From Callipepla californica brunnescens (Eukaryota > Chordata > Aves > Galliformes > Odontophoridae): a stretch of DNA of 64,000 bases. Position numbers and translations under genes: made by a program. Below, piece by piece: positions 36,201 to 51,200 of the stretch; within the stretch, counting starts at the first letter, position 1; every line of letters begins with the position of its first letter. Where the stretch lies: positions 2,232,001 to 2,296,000 of the forward strand of contig JALIRH010000036.1 in the NCBI GenBank assembly GCA_023055505.1. Reading direction: 5' to 3'. The notes under the pieces are model-generated. The model saw only the letters and a list, made by a program, of their open reading frames with translations. It was not told the DNA's origin and searched no databases.

Positions 36201-39200
36201 GCTGGAGCTTCTGTCATTCCCAGGGGCAAATTCTTCTCAGGCTGCCTGCGATGAGAAACATGTTTTTGTGGAAGCTGGAACAAAGAGCACGACAAGCCTG
36301 ACTCTGGCTTCCCCACCCCAAAAAGCCACCCTGCTAACGTCCCAGTCATGTTATATAGGAGTCTGATCCTCTCTGCTGCTTCTCTAGCTTACAATAACTC
36401 TTTTCTTTGTCTCATACAGTCCAAATTCCCCCACGTGTGATCTCGTGTCATGTGGGGCAGATCTGGAACAGAGTAACTGTTGTCCTTGCATTCCCTCTTG
36501 ATTTAAGTTTTAGAAGTACTAGGGTACAGCCAAGCTCCGTGTTGCATCCAGATGTTACAAAACAGTACAGAAAGGCTTCTGAATCCCTTTCTAGAAAAAC
36601 TATTTAATTGAGAACAAGACAGCCAGGGTTTTATTTCACATTCAGCCTCTGAATTGTATAACATACTTCTGGACATCATTCTGTTACATACTTTCCTGAG
36701 GTGATGCTACTTTGTTCTATCATTTTGTTCTCTGTAAGGTGCAACGACAAGCATTATGCAGGATTGGAAAAGAGCACAAATATTCACATCTGTCATTACT
36801 TTTGAGGAAGCATTAAGATGGATGTAGGTGGACATCTCTGTTGGCAGAGACCTTGGCCCTAATGGAATTGGAGTTTTTTTGGAAGTTGAATCTCTCTTAT
36901 GTTGCATGGAAAGTAGTAGTCTATTATACACGTTGGTGTAAGTTGTTGCCAGATAAGATCACTGTAGAAGTTGTCAGTCTCTAGGAAATGATTCCATGAG
37001 TTTACTTAAAATACGACCCTAAACTCAAACTGAATTTGGGAAAGTGGCATGGCTGTGGGTGTAACTAAAGAGAAACTGGTTCCCTGATAGCTGAGTAGGT
37101 CCCAGTCCTATTTTTGACTTTCCCTTGGCTCTGATAGAGAAATTCAGTTTGAAATTCATTGTCCTACCTTTCTTCCATTGTATTTTGTGTTTGAAGGTAC
37201 TCTGCTACGTGGTAGCTCAGAAGATGAGATCTTAAGGTCAAGAACATGAGGCAAATTCCTTTAACTTTCTTAAGGATTTAGGTTTGAAGTGGTTGGGAGA
37301 GTTAAATAAAAACATCATTACAGTTAGTATATGCCTTAAGATGTTGGTTTGTGTTACGTAATTAGAGAAGTATATTAATATCACTCAATTAGAACCAGGT
37401 ATCTGACCCTGGAGGGCCAGATTAAATTAGAGGTGGGTGTAAGTGACTGCCTTCTCTGTAAAGTTTTTCTGGCAGGTGTATGTGAAGCTGGGAGAAGAAA
37501 AGCTGTGCCCTGTGGCTATTTATTTGGTAGCAAAACCCTTAACACGGATCTGGCAAATGCTTCAATCTAGCATTCCTGGTGCCTGCTGAGATGGCAAAGA
37601 TGCTCAGGTCTCTCCTGGCAGAGCCCTGAGGTCTGTGCTTTGCCAAAGCCCTCTGAAGATCTGCTTTTCCCCTCTAGACAGCCAGGAAGCATGGAAGAGC
37701 GTGGAACTGTTCACCTCTCTCTTTAGAGATGTATAAATATTCTAACGTTCACTTTGCTATTGCTGTACAGTAGTGTATAAATCCCTAGTAAAGACAAATG
37801 AAATCGTACTGTTCTGCAACGAATTATTATAAATATCTGAAGTTGTATAGGAACTGGTGAAATGAGTGAGAGAACTTGGTAAGAAACTCTGCTTCACGTA
37901 ATTGTAACAGTTTTCACTGCTTTTTCTTCCAAAGCATTTCAACGCTTTCGTTTGATTCCTCAAGTATTTATACTTGGGAATCTGACCACTTTTAATGCCT
38001 GTGAGCAACGAGTTGCATCCTTTTTTGGAAGGGTGAGGGTTGGGAGCAGTTAGTCTGGTCTGTAAGCAGTCACTCATCGCAACTGTTTATTGAAAACAGC
38101 TCTTTGCTGGCATTTTTTTTTTCTGGAGTTTGTTGAATCAGGAATTCGGGGATGCCTGAACACAAAGTGTAGAATTGAGGAAATTAGCCTATAAATCCAG
38201 TTCCTTGTGCCAGAGGATTATCTGTTCTCCCAAGCTGCAATAGCTTCCACTTCTACTCCCAGAAGCAAGCTCTTAGCACTTCTGAAGGAAAACAAGCTTG
38301 AATTAGGTGAATAAAATCTGTGAGATGGAGGCTTGATTTTAGACAGTGTCAAGGAGATGACTTTAGCTTCTTTTAGATGTTACACAAACCGTTTTATTGC
38401 AAAAATAAGTTTGTTTGTTTTCTAAGGAACCTTGAGATGCTTTCTGGAGATAGAAAATATGTGTATTCTCTCCCTGATAGGCTTGAGGCTTCTTGAAAAA
38501 TCTCTAATAATAACAAAAATAAGCGGGGATGATGGGGAAAGTTCCAGACTCTTACTTCTAATTCTTGAAGATTTAATGTATTTTGAGTGATAGAATTTTG
38601 CTAGATATCCTCAAAGATACTGGACTGTATAAAAGGGAATATTTCTAGTGAGCATTAGAGATTATGCCTGGGGTTTATGGAGGAGGAGATCCATCAGTGG
38701 AGTGTTTTTCCTGCTGAAGACAGTAAAGTTGTTTTCCATTCACAGTTCATGTCTGGTTTCTGTTTAAACAGCCTTCAAAATATACAAGCAATAGGGGTGC
38801 CTTTCTCTTAGATAATGCTCTTCCTTTTGTGATTCTAGCTCAGAAGCAGGCTTTGCACATTGAAGACTTATGTTTTCATTTGATATCTTGATAATCAATC
38901 AATAGGTTCACCCAACCTTTCACAACTAATAAAGTTCACAGATGGAAGGTTTTTGTCCAGGATTTTCTTATCAGAGAATCTGTCAGAAATAAACACTTTT
39001 TTTCCCATTACTGTACCACTCCATCCCTACAAACTGTTTTTCATTAGGCTTGTCACATCTGGACATTCTCAAGTGCTATGAACAGGTTAAGGTTGGACAG
39101 GAGGGTTGGATATTCTGGCTCAGCTCTCTCTTATACTGATTAACAAACGGGGGGAAAAAAGGTAATCTTGGATTTATGTCTTCACAAAGCTTTCTGTGCC

Positions 39201-42200
39201 CATCTCTTTTCCTTATCTGGCTGCCCCATATGTCTCTGCTGAAGACCGTACACTTGAAATGTGGAAGTTAATGCTTCTGATATTGTTATTGCCATCAAAC
39301 TCAATTAGCCTGTACTGCTTTATATAAGGCCAGGTGGGCCAAACTCATACAAAACTGGTGGAAACCACTTTTGCAATTGATTAATGCTCATTTTGTAGCA
39401 AAGTAAAAGGATCTTATGGTTTATTTTATTGGTTTTCTTTTTCACTTTATCCCATAAAATGCAAAATCAAATAATGGGTTTTAAGTAGTGAAATGAGTGC
39501 AAAGTGTATTAGAGTCTGTGTCTTGAAACAGCCTGAGAAATCTCTTGCTGTCTTCCTTGGCTCCCTCTGTAGCTTTATGTTGTGTACCATTCTGATCCAT
39601 GTAAGCAGGCAAACAATGCAGATGGCTTGTGCTTCAGTTAGAAGACTTAAAGTATGTACATATGGCATTTAAAAGATTGAATTCTTAAAGATTTTACTTG
39701 AGCACTTCTCTTAAGAGAAAACACTTCACAACTTAGTGTTTCTGGGAGGAAGAAGGTAGTTGCTGTCCAGGACAAAAAACTGTTTTATATAAAAGTTTAA
39801 ATCTCATGGAAATAAATGAAATGCAGTATAAGGGCACTGTTGGAGTGCACTGTAAATGTAAAAGGCATTTGGAGAGCACTAGGAGGAAGGCAGACGTGAA
39901 GACTGTGCACTGAATAACCAATATTGGCTAGAAGCTGCTGTCTGTGAGTGTTTTCTAATTTTAAGGAACTGGAAGAAGATACTTCAGCCGTTCCTCAAAG
40001 TTTGACATACGTACCCTGTGACCAGTGGCTTATCCCAGTCCAAGGAATTACTTAGCTTTACTCACTGTGTGGATCAGATCACTTATTAAAAGAGTGATCT
40101 ATGGTTAATAGTAACAACACAGTGTTGTATCTATTGCTATACGTTCTTTTAAATCCAGGCCTTTCTCCTTCCCCTTCTTTTCTTTCCCTCTCCTTAAACC
40201 TAACACATATAACTTTGAGTACTGAAACATTTAATTGTATTGTGGACAGCCAAGAAAGTACAAAACAAAAAAAAAAGAATAATGGAGTGCACCAGGGAGC
40301 ATCAGCAAAAGTGCAGTGCTAATTGTCAAAAAAATAAAAGATAATGGGACAATTTGTCAGGACACGTTGACAAGAAAGATAAGTTGGAAGTAATTAACTG
40401 CCTGACGTACTGGAAGTGATGTTCCTGCCAGTGGCTCTTTAAATCATCAGGATATGAAATGTGACAACCATTTATCACTTTTATGGGGCGCTGCTGTCTA
40501 GCTTTCCCTTGGGAAGCGTGGAGTAGTATGTACTTTGACTGTCTTACTTTAAGAAAGGCGTGGATGTATTCCAAGAGCTTCCCATTTTGGGTGCCTGTCT
40601 TTAAGAGCTGGGATTGTAGTGCATTTTTAGTCTAATTTGACCTCAAGCTATTCCTAGTTCCTCTTTCCAAAGGTGTTTTACTTGACCTTGCCAGCGTGTC
40701 AATAAGCTTGGTTCTTGAGTTGTTGAGAGAGGGAATTTTCAGTGACTATATATATATAAAGATCTAGATAGATAGATAGTACTTAAAAGTGTCCCTTTAC
40801 TGTCTGTTCAGATAACATCCTTTAATACTGTGGATTGCATTGCTTCTTATGAATCAGTGCAACTCTTATGGGGAAAAGATACGTACGTATGTGCTGTCGT
40901 TCTGATGTCAGGGATCGAAGGGCATTTCTGCAAGCTACACCTATCTATAACAACGTATTCAAAGATGGTTGGAAGTGTCTCTATGTTGCTGTCATTGACC
41001 ATGTTTTGATAGGTTTTGCTGTTTCCACTCCCAGTGTTAACAAGTATTAATATTGGATTATTATCCGTGTTGTAACATGCTCAGTTGTTGTGACATCACT
41101 GGGAATAGATTGCCCTTCCAAGAAAGTGGAGAGCAATCAGCCAGAAACCATTAACAAATAAGTCCTGTAAAATAGCAGGAGTGCCATAAAAAGATACTTT
41201 ACTTATTGAAGAGATGCTGAGCAAAAACACTGATAGCCACCAACCAACATGGAGATGGAGACATTTCCAACTGTAAAACAAAGAAGTAACCGTGTGAAAT
41301 AAAAATGACTTAGATCACATCATTTGAGCTGGTGAGCCAGGCTCAGGAGTTGTCTACTTGCTTGTATCTCACAAAATTCAGGTACTCTTGCAAAGCAAGG
41401 TGAGTGTTTCACTCCATGGGATGCTGTGATGGCAGGAGTCTCTGGTTTGGTCTGGAAAACAGGCAAGAGAAGAGTACTGGTATGAGTTTACCCAAGTGCA
41501 GAGGTGTTATATGAGGCTGAGTGTGGAAATGCATGCTTCTTGTGAAGTTGGCAGGTTTGTCTGCTGTTCTAATGGCGTAGCTCGTTTCCTGGAGTATTGA
41601 CTCACATTTCCAAATGAGTTGGTGGTCTATTTAACACAAATGGGGGGGAGGGAAATATCAGTACTGTAAAGCTCTTTGTAAGTGCAGCTGGTATTCGATG
41701 GCAGGAAGGTCTTGTATACATAGAAGTGGGTAAGATGGAAAAAAACACTAGGGAGGAAGTTCTAGCTTAAGAAAATGAGATTCTGAGGAAATTAAAATGA
41801 AGAAATGAAATACGAGAGCAGGCACAGAAGTTTTCCTCAAGTCCCCTTTTGATCACTGTTAAATCTTGTTTGTATCTCTAAATTTAATGGTAGCAAGAAG
41901 GAAAAGTGATAGCTGGAGAACTAAAGTGAGCAAAACCTCAGAAGAATCCAGTGTGGTTGCCAGTGATCTTTTTTTAAAGATAGAAGTCTTTCTCTGTACG
42001 GATACTTACATAATGCATTTGTACTGACTGGGCAAGATCTGCACCTTCAGTTCCTCCAACTCATATACCCTTCTGTGAACCTGGTTGTGCACAGCTATGC
42101 ACCTATTGGATGCATTTTTTGCCTGTTGTGTAAAAAGAAAGCTGACATGGGTTGTCATCTTACGCGAGCACTTCCAAAAGGAAATCTCAGTGTTGGAGGA

Positions 42201-45200
42201 AAGACTTCATATAAATTTCCAAATGGAAATCTACTTAATCAGTAGTCAGAAAATGCCTTGCAATCTGGTTTTATTTCCAGTATGCAGTGTATGTAGTCCA
42301 ACCTTTCTTAACACTGTATCCAGTAAGCTGCTTACAGTGGTAAAGTGAAGCTAGCAGGCTGCTGTTCAGCATTAATAATCACATACAATCATTGTTCTGT
42401 GTAACAGGTCTTGAGAATGTATGTAGAGAATATATTTACCCCCTATTGTAGCCACTGTGTCTCTTTGTTAGTCTAATCATTCACTTAAAAGTCTTAAAGT
42501 AAAAGGAGCATGTTCCATTGGTACTGCTAACTGACAGAACTTGATACTATCAAGAAGCTCATAGCAGCCTGAGTGCTGCCAGCTGTGTTAAATGATCTTT
42601 CTCTTCCCACTTATTCAGCATTAACAACAAACTGCAACAGCCAGAAGCTGCTGCTGGGGTGCTGGAGTACGCCATGAAGCACTTTGGGGAGCTGGTGAGT
42701 CTTGATTCCTTGTGCCTAACATTATTTTATTTTGGACTCTTGTTTTTGCTTTGCATTGGGAAGAAAGGGAGTAATATAAGGTAACCCTCTAGCTTCTCTC
42801 ATTCAGGAGGCATGTGAACCTGTCAGAGAGTTTATGGATACTACTTTTTGGAACAGTGGATTGGCCAGTCCCTTACAGTTTTGGCTGCTCAACGAAATAA
42901 AATATAGATACAGAAGGGTATCTTCTCTTAATGACCGTTTTCCTTCTTTTTCTCTTTAATAATCATTTCAATTGTATTTGGAGATTCAAGTATCTATGTT
43001 CTTTAGCCAATTCTACCTGATTAACAACATGATTTTGCAGTGGTAATTCTTGCAGTGCCTCAGGGAGATTGTTTGGGTAAAGAAAGCAACCCTGGAAGCA
43101 CGGTAGACTTGCCTTTTTATTTAGGAGAAAAGTGGGATCAGGTTTAAGCTCACTCAGATTGAATTCTTCTGGTGTTAGGATTATGTGAAGTTTTATCTTA
43201 GACTGTAAAATAGGTCCTTCTGGGAGAAGTAATGACTTCAGAACATCTTTGCACCTTCTTATGATTCCTTGGGAGGATTGAGCACAACTCCTAGTTACTT
43301 AATTCTGACCTCGCTTTTGAGAAGTCATGTATTTCAATACGCAGAGTTTCCTAGAATAGGCAGTGCAAAGAAATTAGGAGGATCTGTGAGCTCTGCTTTC
43401 AGGAACTGACTTGAAATGCTATGACTAAGCTGTGAAGTTAAAGGGCTGGTATATAAACATCCTAAGTGGAAGACCTGGCATGCAGAGCGTGGGTTATATT
43501 GACCATACCCAGTGGGCTGAGAAAAGAATCCATGCTGCAGCATGTGTCAAAGCATGAGCTGCCAAGGGCTGAGCAGAACAAACATTGGCAGGGATCAGTA
43601 CAGAATGAAGATCCAAGGCATTTTATTTCTTGAAAATTAGAAACAAAATCTAGGAACAGACCAAAGAGAGGTTTGTACAGCTGATAAGGATCAACATTTG
43701 GCTTTTAAGACCTCTGTCGCAAACCATAGTCTTCTTTTGTAAGGGTTTTTGTTAGACACCATCATACCTTCCCGATCTACTGGAAAATGGCCTAGCAGCA
43801 GCCAGGCACACTGTGCCCACTGTACTTTTTTCTCTTCTTCCCTGTTAGTCTCACCATTCCTCAGCCCAGGACTGCTGTTCTAAGCTAGTATTTCAGTAGC
43901 AGGGAATTGGTGATACATCCCTCCGGGTAAATCTGATTCATTGAGATTCATTTCTGTGGAGTTTGAACAATGCTTAGAATTTGTTTTTTCATGAGCTCAA
44001 AGCGTTTTTTCTATATCACAGGCATGCAAGTGAATTTACTTCAAATCAACACAGGGCTAAATGACCACCATAGGCATAGAGCTTTCCAAGAAGGGTTGCA
44101 GTAGGTAATGTGGAATGTTGAATGCTAATGCTGCTATTTTTTCTGATTTATTTATTTTTTTTAATCCTCCAGGAAATTCAAGCTACCTGGTATGAAAAGC
44201 TTCATGAATGGGAAGATGCTCTGGTGGCCTATGACAAGAAGATGGACACAAACAAAGATGATCCTGAGCTGATGCTAGGACGAATGCGTTGCTTGGAAGC
44301 GCTTGGAGAATGGTAAGAGGAAAGCTTGAAGAATGAAAAAAGGCCAGACAAGAAGTCTGTCCCACATTAAAATAATCTACAGCCTCTCCTTCTCTTGTTC
44401 TTTTATATTTTCTTGCTGTTTCAGAAATACAGGGTGCTCTACTTTTCAAGTCAATGCCTGACTTTTCTGTAGGTTCTGTCACCTATGTGAATTTTTTGTT
44501 GCTGGAATTCCTTCTTACCTAATAGTTTGAGCAATTCCAGAAGCAAATTTCTTTATCGTGGTAGTGGTAATTGGAAGAGTATTCAAAGTGTATTGAGATG
44601 AACCATCTGATAAATTGAGGTCTGTGAAGGGGAATCTACAGCCTGGATCTGCAGCCTGACAATCGCCATTGTTAAGAGATGATAACCTCTCAGGAAACAT
44701 TGACAGGGCAGGAATTGTCACAAGCAGTCATAAAATAAGTTAATTTTGTCCCTCCTTTGTAAACTTTATTACTAAAGTAACAGATTACTTGTTGTCAGGG
44801 CTACTATGCCCATCCAGAATGCAGTCTTCTGAACAACAAGTAGTGAAGTTTTCTGCTTCTCAGTAATCACCTTGGTGTAAGGCTATGCCAAACAAATTGC
44901 TCTCACTTTAAAATCCTTTCACCTCTCACGAATTACTGAATTTTTCGTTATTGCTCTTTTTAACACACATTAAACATTGCCTCTGTGGAAGTTTGGGGCT
45001 TCAACGTTTGTGTTAAATGTGTGTTGTCAACGTGTAACTGATTAGAGTTGGTTTTCTTGAGAGGATGAGCTCGTAGCCAGTTATAGGGTTGTTAGTTAAG
45101 TAGAGGCTTTTCTTTTTTTTTTTTCTCCCTGCTCACCTCAATTCAGAGAAGATAATGGAAGAAGACATATCCTGTGCACTGTAGTGTGGAGTTCTACCCA

Positions 45201-48200
45201 GGGGCATAACTGGTGCAGTTCAGGTGCCGCCTTTCTACTGAACTTTTCATGTCACTTGAGTTCTCTGCTGATGGGTCCTGACGTGAACCCATGGGATGGC
45301 ACACAGTAAGGAGATTCCTCTTCCCTAAAGTCATTTTACTGTTGGAGAAGCAGAGCTGTTGGAGTTTCTAAGAGCATTTTTCTACCTCTTCTGTTTTTAG
45401 ATGAGGGTGCGGCATACTGGGTGTTGTTTTTCTCAGTAGGAAAAATGAAGCCTTTTACTGGGCAGTTTTGCAGTCATCAGTTTTAGGATGTAGGCAGCAG
45501 AAATTCCTTTCTTATGCAGAATCAGTATTTGTGCAAAATATTCTTTCAGAGCCTTCTCCTTCCTCACATGTTAATAACAAGTGTATAATAAAAAGATTCT
45601 GCTCTTCTCTTGGAACTAGAAATTGTGCATCTCATGGTAGTCTGTAGCCATGAAAGCAACTGCTGTGCTTTGTCTCACAGTCTTTTTTTTCTCATATAAG
45701 AAAGAGTTGTCTCATCCAGGTAATGTGTTTTCTTACAGCAAAGTTCTGCTCTCTGTAGTGTCTTTTGGCCTATAATTGTATAGCTGTTGTCTGTTTCTGC
45801 CTTTTGATGGGGCTTTCTCAGGTATTCTCACCCCTTTTTCGTGTTTCTTTTTTCCAGAAGGATCTGAAAGGCAGGTAGATATACCAAAGAAATTGAGCCT
45901 AAAATCTGAAGAATTTAATGCAAAATCTGTGATGTGGCAGATGACTGAAAGTGTTTAGAAAGGATTTGATTTTTTTGTTGCTCTCCCTGTAATATCTGTT
46001 AAAAAGGAAGTCTGAAAAAAGCAGGGACCACTTCCATGCTATCTGCAGCGTTACCAGTAATTAAGTATAGCTGAGAGATCCCATAATTTGTCTAAAATTA
46101 AAAGTGTTTTGTTTGTTCTTTCTACAGTTCAGGAGTGCTGTTGCAAAGGTGCTGTCTGCCCTCTTGCAATGATGTATACAGACATCATCCCCACACTGAG
46201 GGTTCCCTGGTTTGGCTGCCAATACTCCTCAGTAGCATTCAACATGATTATTTTGTGTTGTTGAAGTCTTCTTGACGTAGTATGACAATTAATCTGGGAC
46301 TGATGCTACACAGCATTATTATTTCAGTACTCTGTGTAGTGACATTTGGAAAGAACAGCCAAAATATTCTTGGCCATTTGTCTCCTGATGTGGTTATGTC
46401 TGCAAGAATCATGCTACTTCATTAGCATCTACTAGGTCTTGATTTACTGCTGTTGCTATTTGGCTTGGTTTTTCATTTGTTGTGTTTTATTTTCTCCTGG
46501 GCCATTAAGCTGTCAGAACGACTGTCTTGCCTGTGGCAGCCCATTGGTTCTGTTTGACTAACTCATCTTTCTTTTTGGGAGAGGAGAGAATGACAGTAAA
46601 GAAGGAAAGTTGGCAGCTATTTCACTGCTATGGAGTATCCAGCCTAATAAATGCTGGAACTGCAGCACCCACAGTACTTGGTTTGATTAACAGAACGTTC
46701 GCAGTTGATTTAAAAGACACCATATAAAAAATGCTGATGTGTCCTCTCAGCTGGAGATGAAATATCTGGAGTCCCCACTGAGATCTTGCCACAACAAGTC
46801 TTTGTAATAGGTTACAACAACACTGCTTTTCTAATTTAAGTCTTCAAACTTGATTGTGTGTTTATCCAAAGTGTTTGACAGTGAGAGCCATTTGTAAGCT
46901 GTTCATATAATATATTCCTTGTACTGAGGCTTCCAAAAAAAATTCCTAATAACTTCTGCTCTTGTTTTTAGTACCTTCAGAGTACTTTTTTTATCTTGGA
47001 TTTATGGACTGTAGTTCATAGATCCATTCTTAGAATAGACATTACTAAAGGCTGAGGAACAAATGCAAACTTCTGTCTGGAGTTGTGTTTTCAAAGCATC
47101 GTGTGTTCTTAAATTATTTTTGGATGATAGGATGTTTGTCACTGGATTAGCACATCTTAGTTGGCCAGGTGAGAAGAGGTGAATCCTATTCTCCACTTCG
47201 TGTAAGAAGAATTGGGCTTGTTGCTTGGCAAGATAAAATTCTTGGAAGCAACTTTCCACTGATTAGAAATCGTGATTTCTTTGTAGGGGCCAACTTCACC
47301 AGCAATGCTGTGAAAAGTGGACCCAGGTCAACGATGAAACTCAAGCTAAGATGGCAAGGATGGCTGCTGCTGCTGCCTGGGGTCTAGGTGATGTATCCTT
47401 CTGGCTGTGCTTGTGTGATAGTGTATGACAGCCAATGATGTAGAAGCACAAATATAATTTGTGGCTCTGAAGTTAAATCTAAGAAACAGATATATCAACA
47501 TAATCTGCTTACACTGAGATATGAAGTTGGTGTCATTCAACACAGAAACCCTTTGGAAAACCTGTGTTTACCTATGGTCTCTCTGTGTGGTGTCAAGTAA
47601 CAGAGACTGCCTCATGGGTCTGAGTGGATAAGCAGTTGCTTAACTGGTCTCTTAATTTTACACTGAACATAGCTTGGACTTGAAATGAGGTGAATAGAGT
47701 CTTGTGGTTTCTATCAGATACTGATTTAGAAAAGTGAACCTTGTTCCCCATGAGTTTTGGTAGGTTATCTCGATTGAGCAGACAGTTGCAAGTGGAATAA
47801 ATCTATAGATGGTCCAAAAATTGCTAATGCTGATAGCTAGGTATTTACTGAATAAATCACTTGCTGTCTGCCAGTCTCTGAGAAAAGTTAATCTTTTGCC
47901 CTGTGGAACACTAGCTCATTTAATGTCTTGGCAGTGACATTGTACAACGTAAGAAGGATGTTAAAAATCCTTCTTAAGAACATGATGAATGTTCCTAGTC
48001 ATGCAATATTAACTGAAGATCTTCTGACATCTGTCTTGAAGTGGAACTTGATTAATTGTAAAAGGTCAAGGAGAATTGGCTCAAGTGGGTGTCAGTCTTC
48101 TATTCAAATGCTATAGGTAGAGGGAAGTAATAAGAGTTCCTGGTACCATACTGAATTCAGGCCTAGTCACTGATGCCTAAGCACTGTAGCATAATTCTGA

Positions 48201-51200
48201 TCTTATCTCACAGAGGGGGCTGTACTGATGAGGATATTTGTGTCTCTGCAGGTCAGTGGGACAGCATGGAAGAATATACCTGCATGATCCCAAGGGACAC
48301 CCACGATGGTGCCTTCTACAGGGCTGTTCTGGCTCTTCATCAGGACCTTTTTTCACTGGCTCAGCAGGTAACTCCTTCCTAGACTTCCCAAAAGCTAGTT
48401 TAGGATGAACTAGGATTACATGGCTCCATGAGAAGGCATGCTGTTTCAAAGCAGTTAGCTGTAACATGTGAATTGCTCAATAATCTTTTTTTTTTTTTCC
48501 ATTGATGTATTAGACCTTGTTGATTGAGCTTGTCTTTTGTTTCTAGAAACACAGTAGTAAATATTTCCGTACAGATTTTAGAGGTCTGGATCTGTAGAGT
48601 GCAGAGAGCCTTAGCCATTCTTAGGCTTCTTTCTTTTGTCAGTTTTCTAGATGAAGTGCAAAAGGATTATCTCAGCAAGGATTCCATTCTGCAAGATACT
48701 CCTTGATTAAAGACATTAATGACATAAGACATGCATAAGAATCTCCATGAACATTCTTTGCACTTCTGTATATTGCAGCTTTTTCAGAGAAGTGTTTGTG
48801 TATCTCACATACCAAAATTTCTGCTCTGATTTTTCTGGCAGTGATAAATCTTAAACTGAGATCAGAAAATGGCAAGGAATGAGTCCATTAAATAGAGCTG
48901 TATTGCTGTGCACGAAGGAGATTTACTTTTCCCTGCTGTAGATGTGAAGCTTGTTTACTTTCCAAGGAAGCTCAAGTAGCATTTCTCAGAATTCTGTGCT
49001 GACTTGCCTGCTCAGATACAGGAGTAGTTCAGTCTGCTTTGTCAAAACCCATATGTAGATTTTGAATGATATGCACAGTAGAATTATCCAGGCATTCAAA
49101 GGGGTAGAGTTTGTGATTAACCTTTAACATTTTAAACAGAAAAAACTCTTGATAAGAGATTGTGTAATGACTGGAACCAGAGGATGACTTGTTTTATGCT
49201 TGAAAAGCATGCCTTAGTTGCAGTGAGAGAGTTGGAATTTGCAGATCCTTGTAAAATTCATAAGAACCTGTTGGGTTATGTAAAACAGTGAAAACCACTT
49301 TCTGACATTATGTATCAAGACAGACATTTCTTGAGGCTTTCTGTAACTGACTCTTTTGCACAAGGATGTTTCAAATGTCTGTTTTCCTCCGTGAATGTTT
49401 TCAATGATGATCTCTACACAGGATTAGAGGTACTACAGACTTTGATTTTGTAGAAGGACAAACTTTGCAAATTGTTCAGGTGATAAATGAGCCTCTTCCT
49501 CCTATACCTTCCACTAGGTGCTGCTTTCCTGTTGATTCTTCCTACTTATAACATGCTTTCCTGATCCTTGCTGGAGAATGTGAACAGTGCCATCTCTGTT
49601 CAGGAGGTGGAACAGATGAATATCAGTTTGGGCAATTGACTCTGGATAAAACACCCCTATCTTCACTCCAAAATCTGATTTTATTTCAGTGCATTGACAA
49701 AGCCAGAGATCTGCTAGATGCTGAGCTGACTGCCATGGCAGGCGAGAGCTACAGTCGAGCTTATGGGGTAAGTGTTTCACTTTTAATCTTCATTCTCCTC
49801 ATTGCTGCTTCATAGTATCCCTAGAAATTACATACAACTTTCAACTAGTGTTGGTATCAAATATAATGTCTTTTTAAGACCAAGAAGATTACTCTCGTCA
49901 GATAAGAAGACTGCTTAGGGACAAATTAAACAATGAAATGAACTCTACCTCTCAAAAGAAGCAAGAATTGACATTTGCAAAGTTTGAATTGGTGTATTGT
50001 CCAAATGTCAGCATAGAGCAGTCTGTCCTTTACCTGTTGGGAAGCTCATGTACTTAAGATTTGGGTGCCAAAATACTGTTTGTTAATTATAGATTTGTTC
50101 TGTAGTGATTGGGATGGAATGTGATTGTTTCCTTTAGGCTATGGTATCCTGCCAGATGCTGTCAGAGCTGGAAGAGGTTATCCAGTATAAACTTGTACCA
50201 GAACGCCGTGAGATCATCCGCCAGATATGGTGGGAAAGACTGCAGGTACATCAGTGTAAACACCAAGGGTGTGGCAATGCTGATACGTTGAGCCTGAGCT
50301 TCCTTCAGAGTCAGTGTGATGGCTCAGCAGATCATTCGTGTTCCATTCCAACATCACATGTTCTTACATGGCTGTATGCTTTCTATCTCCTTTGTGTTTG
50401 TCCTTATTGATTTTTAGGTTAGTCTGCCTAAGGTGCCTACAGATGTGACACCTTAGAAGGCTATTTTAGCTTGAAATGAATGTGTACAGAGAGAAGATGC
50501 TAGTAGCACCTCCAAGGCTGCTTATCTCAGTGTTGGACCTCTCCTGAAAGTACTGTTTCCAATACAACTGGTTTGAACTTTTTACCTGTCTGGCTGCATT
50601 TTAAGGAGAAGCAAATTCTTTTACAATACTGGAAAACTAGACAGAGAACTCACATAGACGTAGAAGATTGTTCTTATAGCACTCTGATCCCTTCAAGGGA
50701 TTAAAAAGAGGGAAAAAAAGAAAGCATAGGGTAAAATGTTCTAATTATAGCAAGTTTTTATAGACTTTATGGAGAAGGCATTTATCACCTTGCAGAGTTC
50801 TCCACTCCTCTATATGACTTTTTATGAAAGACTGCTGCTGTTTTTTTAGCTGTTTGGGAAGCTGTGACAAAGGCTTTAGTCTCTCATCTGCATTCCAGTC
50901 TGTAAGAGCTCAGGAGCATTTCACTGGGGTGGAGAAACTGTGTGTGACAGGAAGTGTAATGTCTGAATACAGCTGTTTATGGTCCTGAAAGCAGTACATA
51001 CAGTTCTTACACATTTTACAGCTTCTTTTAAGTAATTTTCAAGTGCCAGTTGGATGAGGTATATACTTGGGTGTCAAGGAGCAAGCTTTGTCTGGCTTAA
51101 TTTTGGAGAAAGATAAAAAAGAAGAAATAGACGTGTTGGTACGAAGGAGCCTGCTGCCATTGAGAATTTTCTTGTTTACCTCAAACCAAAATCTGAGTTG

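Larger units (their letters stand above)
27764..42618 (+). other. MTOR: MTOR intron 28, host of ANGPTL7
   Basis: A 14.9-kb intron, by far the longest MTOR intron in the window. It contains the whole ANGPTL7 coding region on the opposite strand (30108-34122). The flanks 27764-30107 and 34123-42618 have no other recognisable exon. They hold only short low-complexity tracts, such as a TA/GATA stretch near 40747-40779. A plus-strand AATAAA near 28506 is not evidence of a gene end. Confidence 0.95.
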
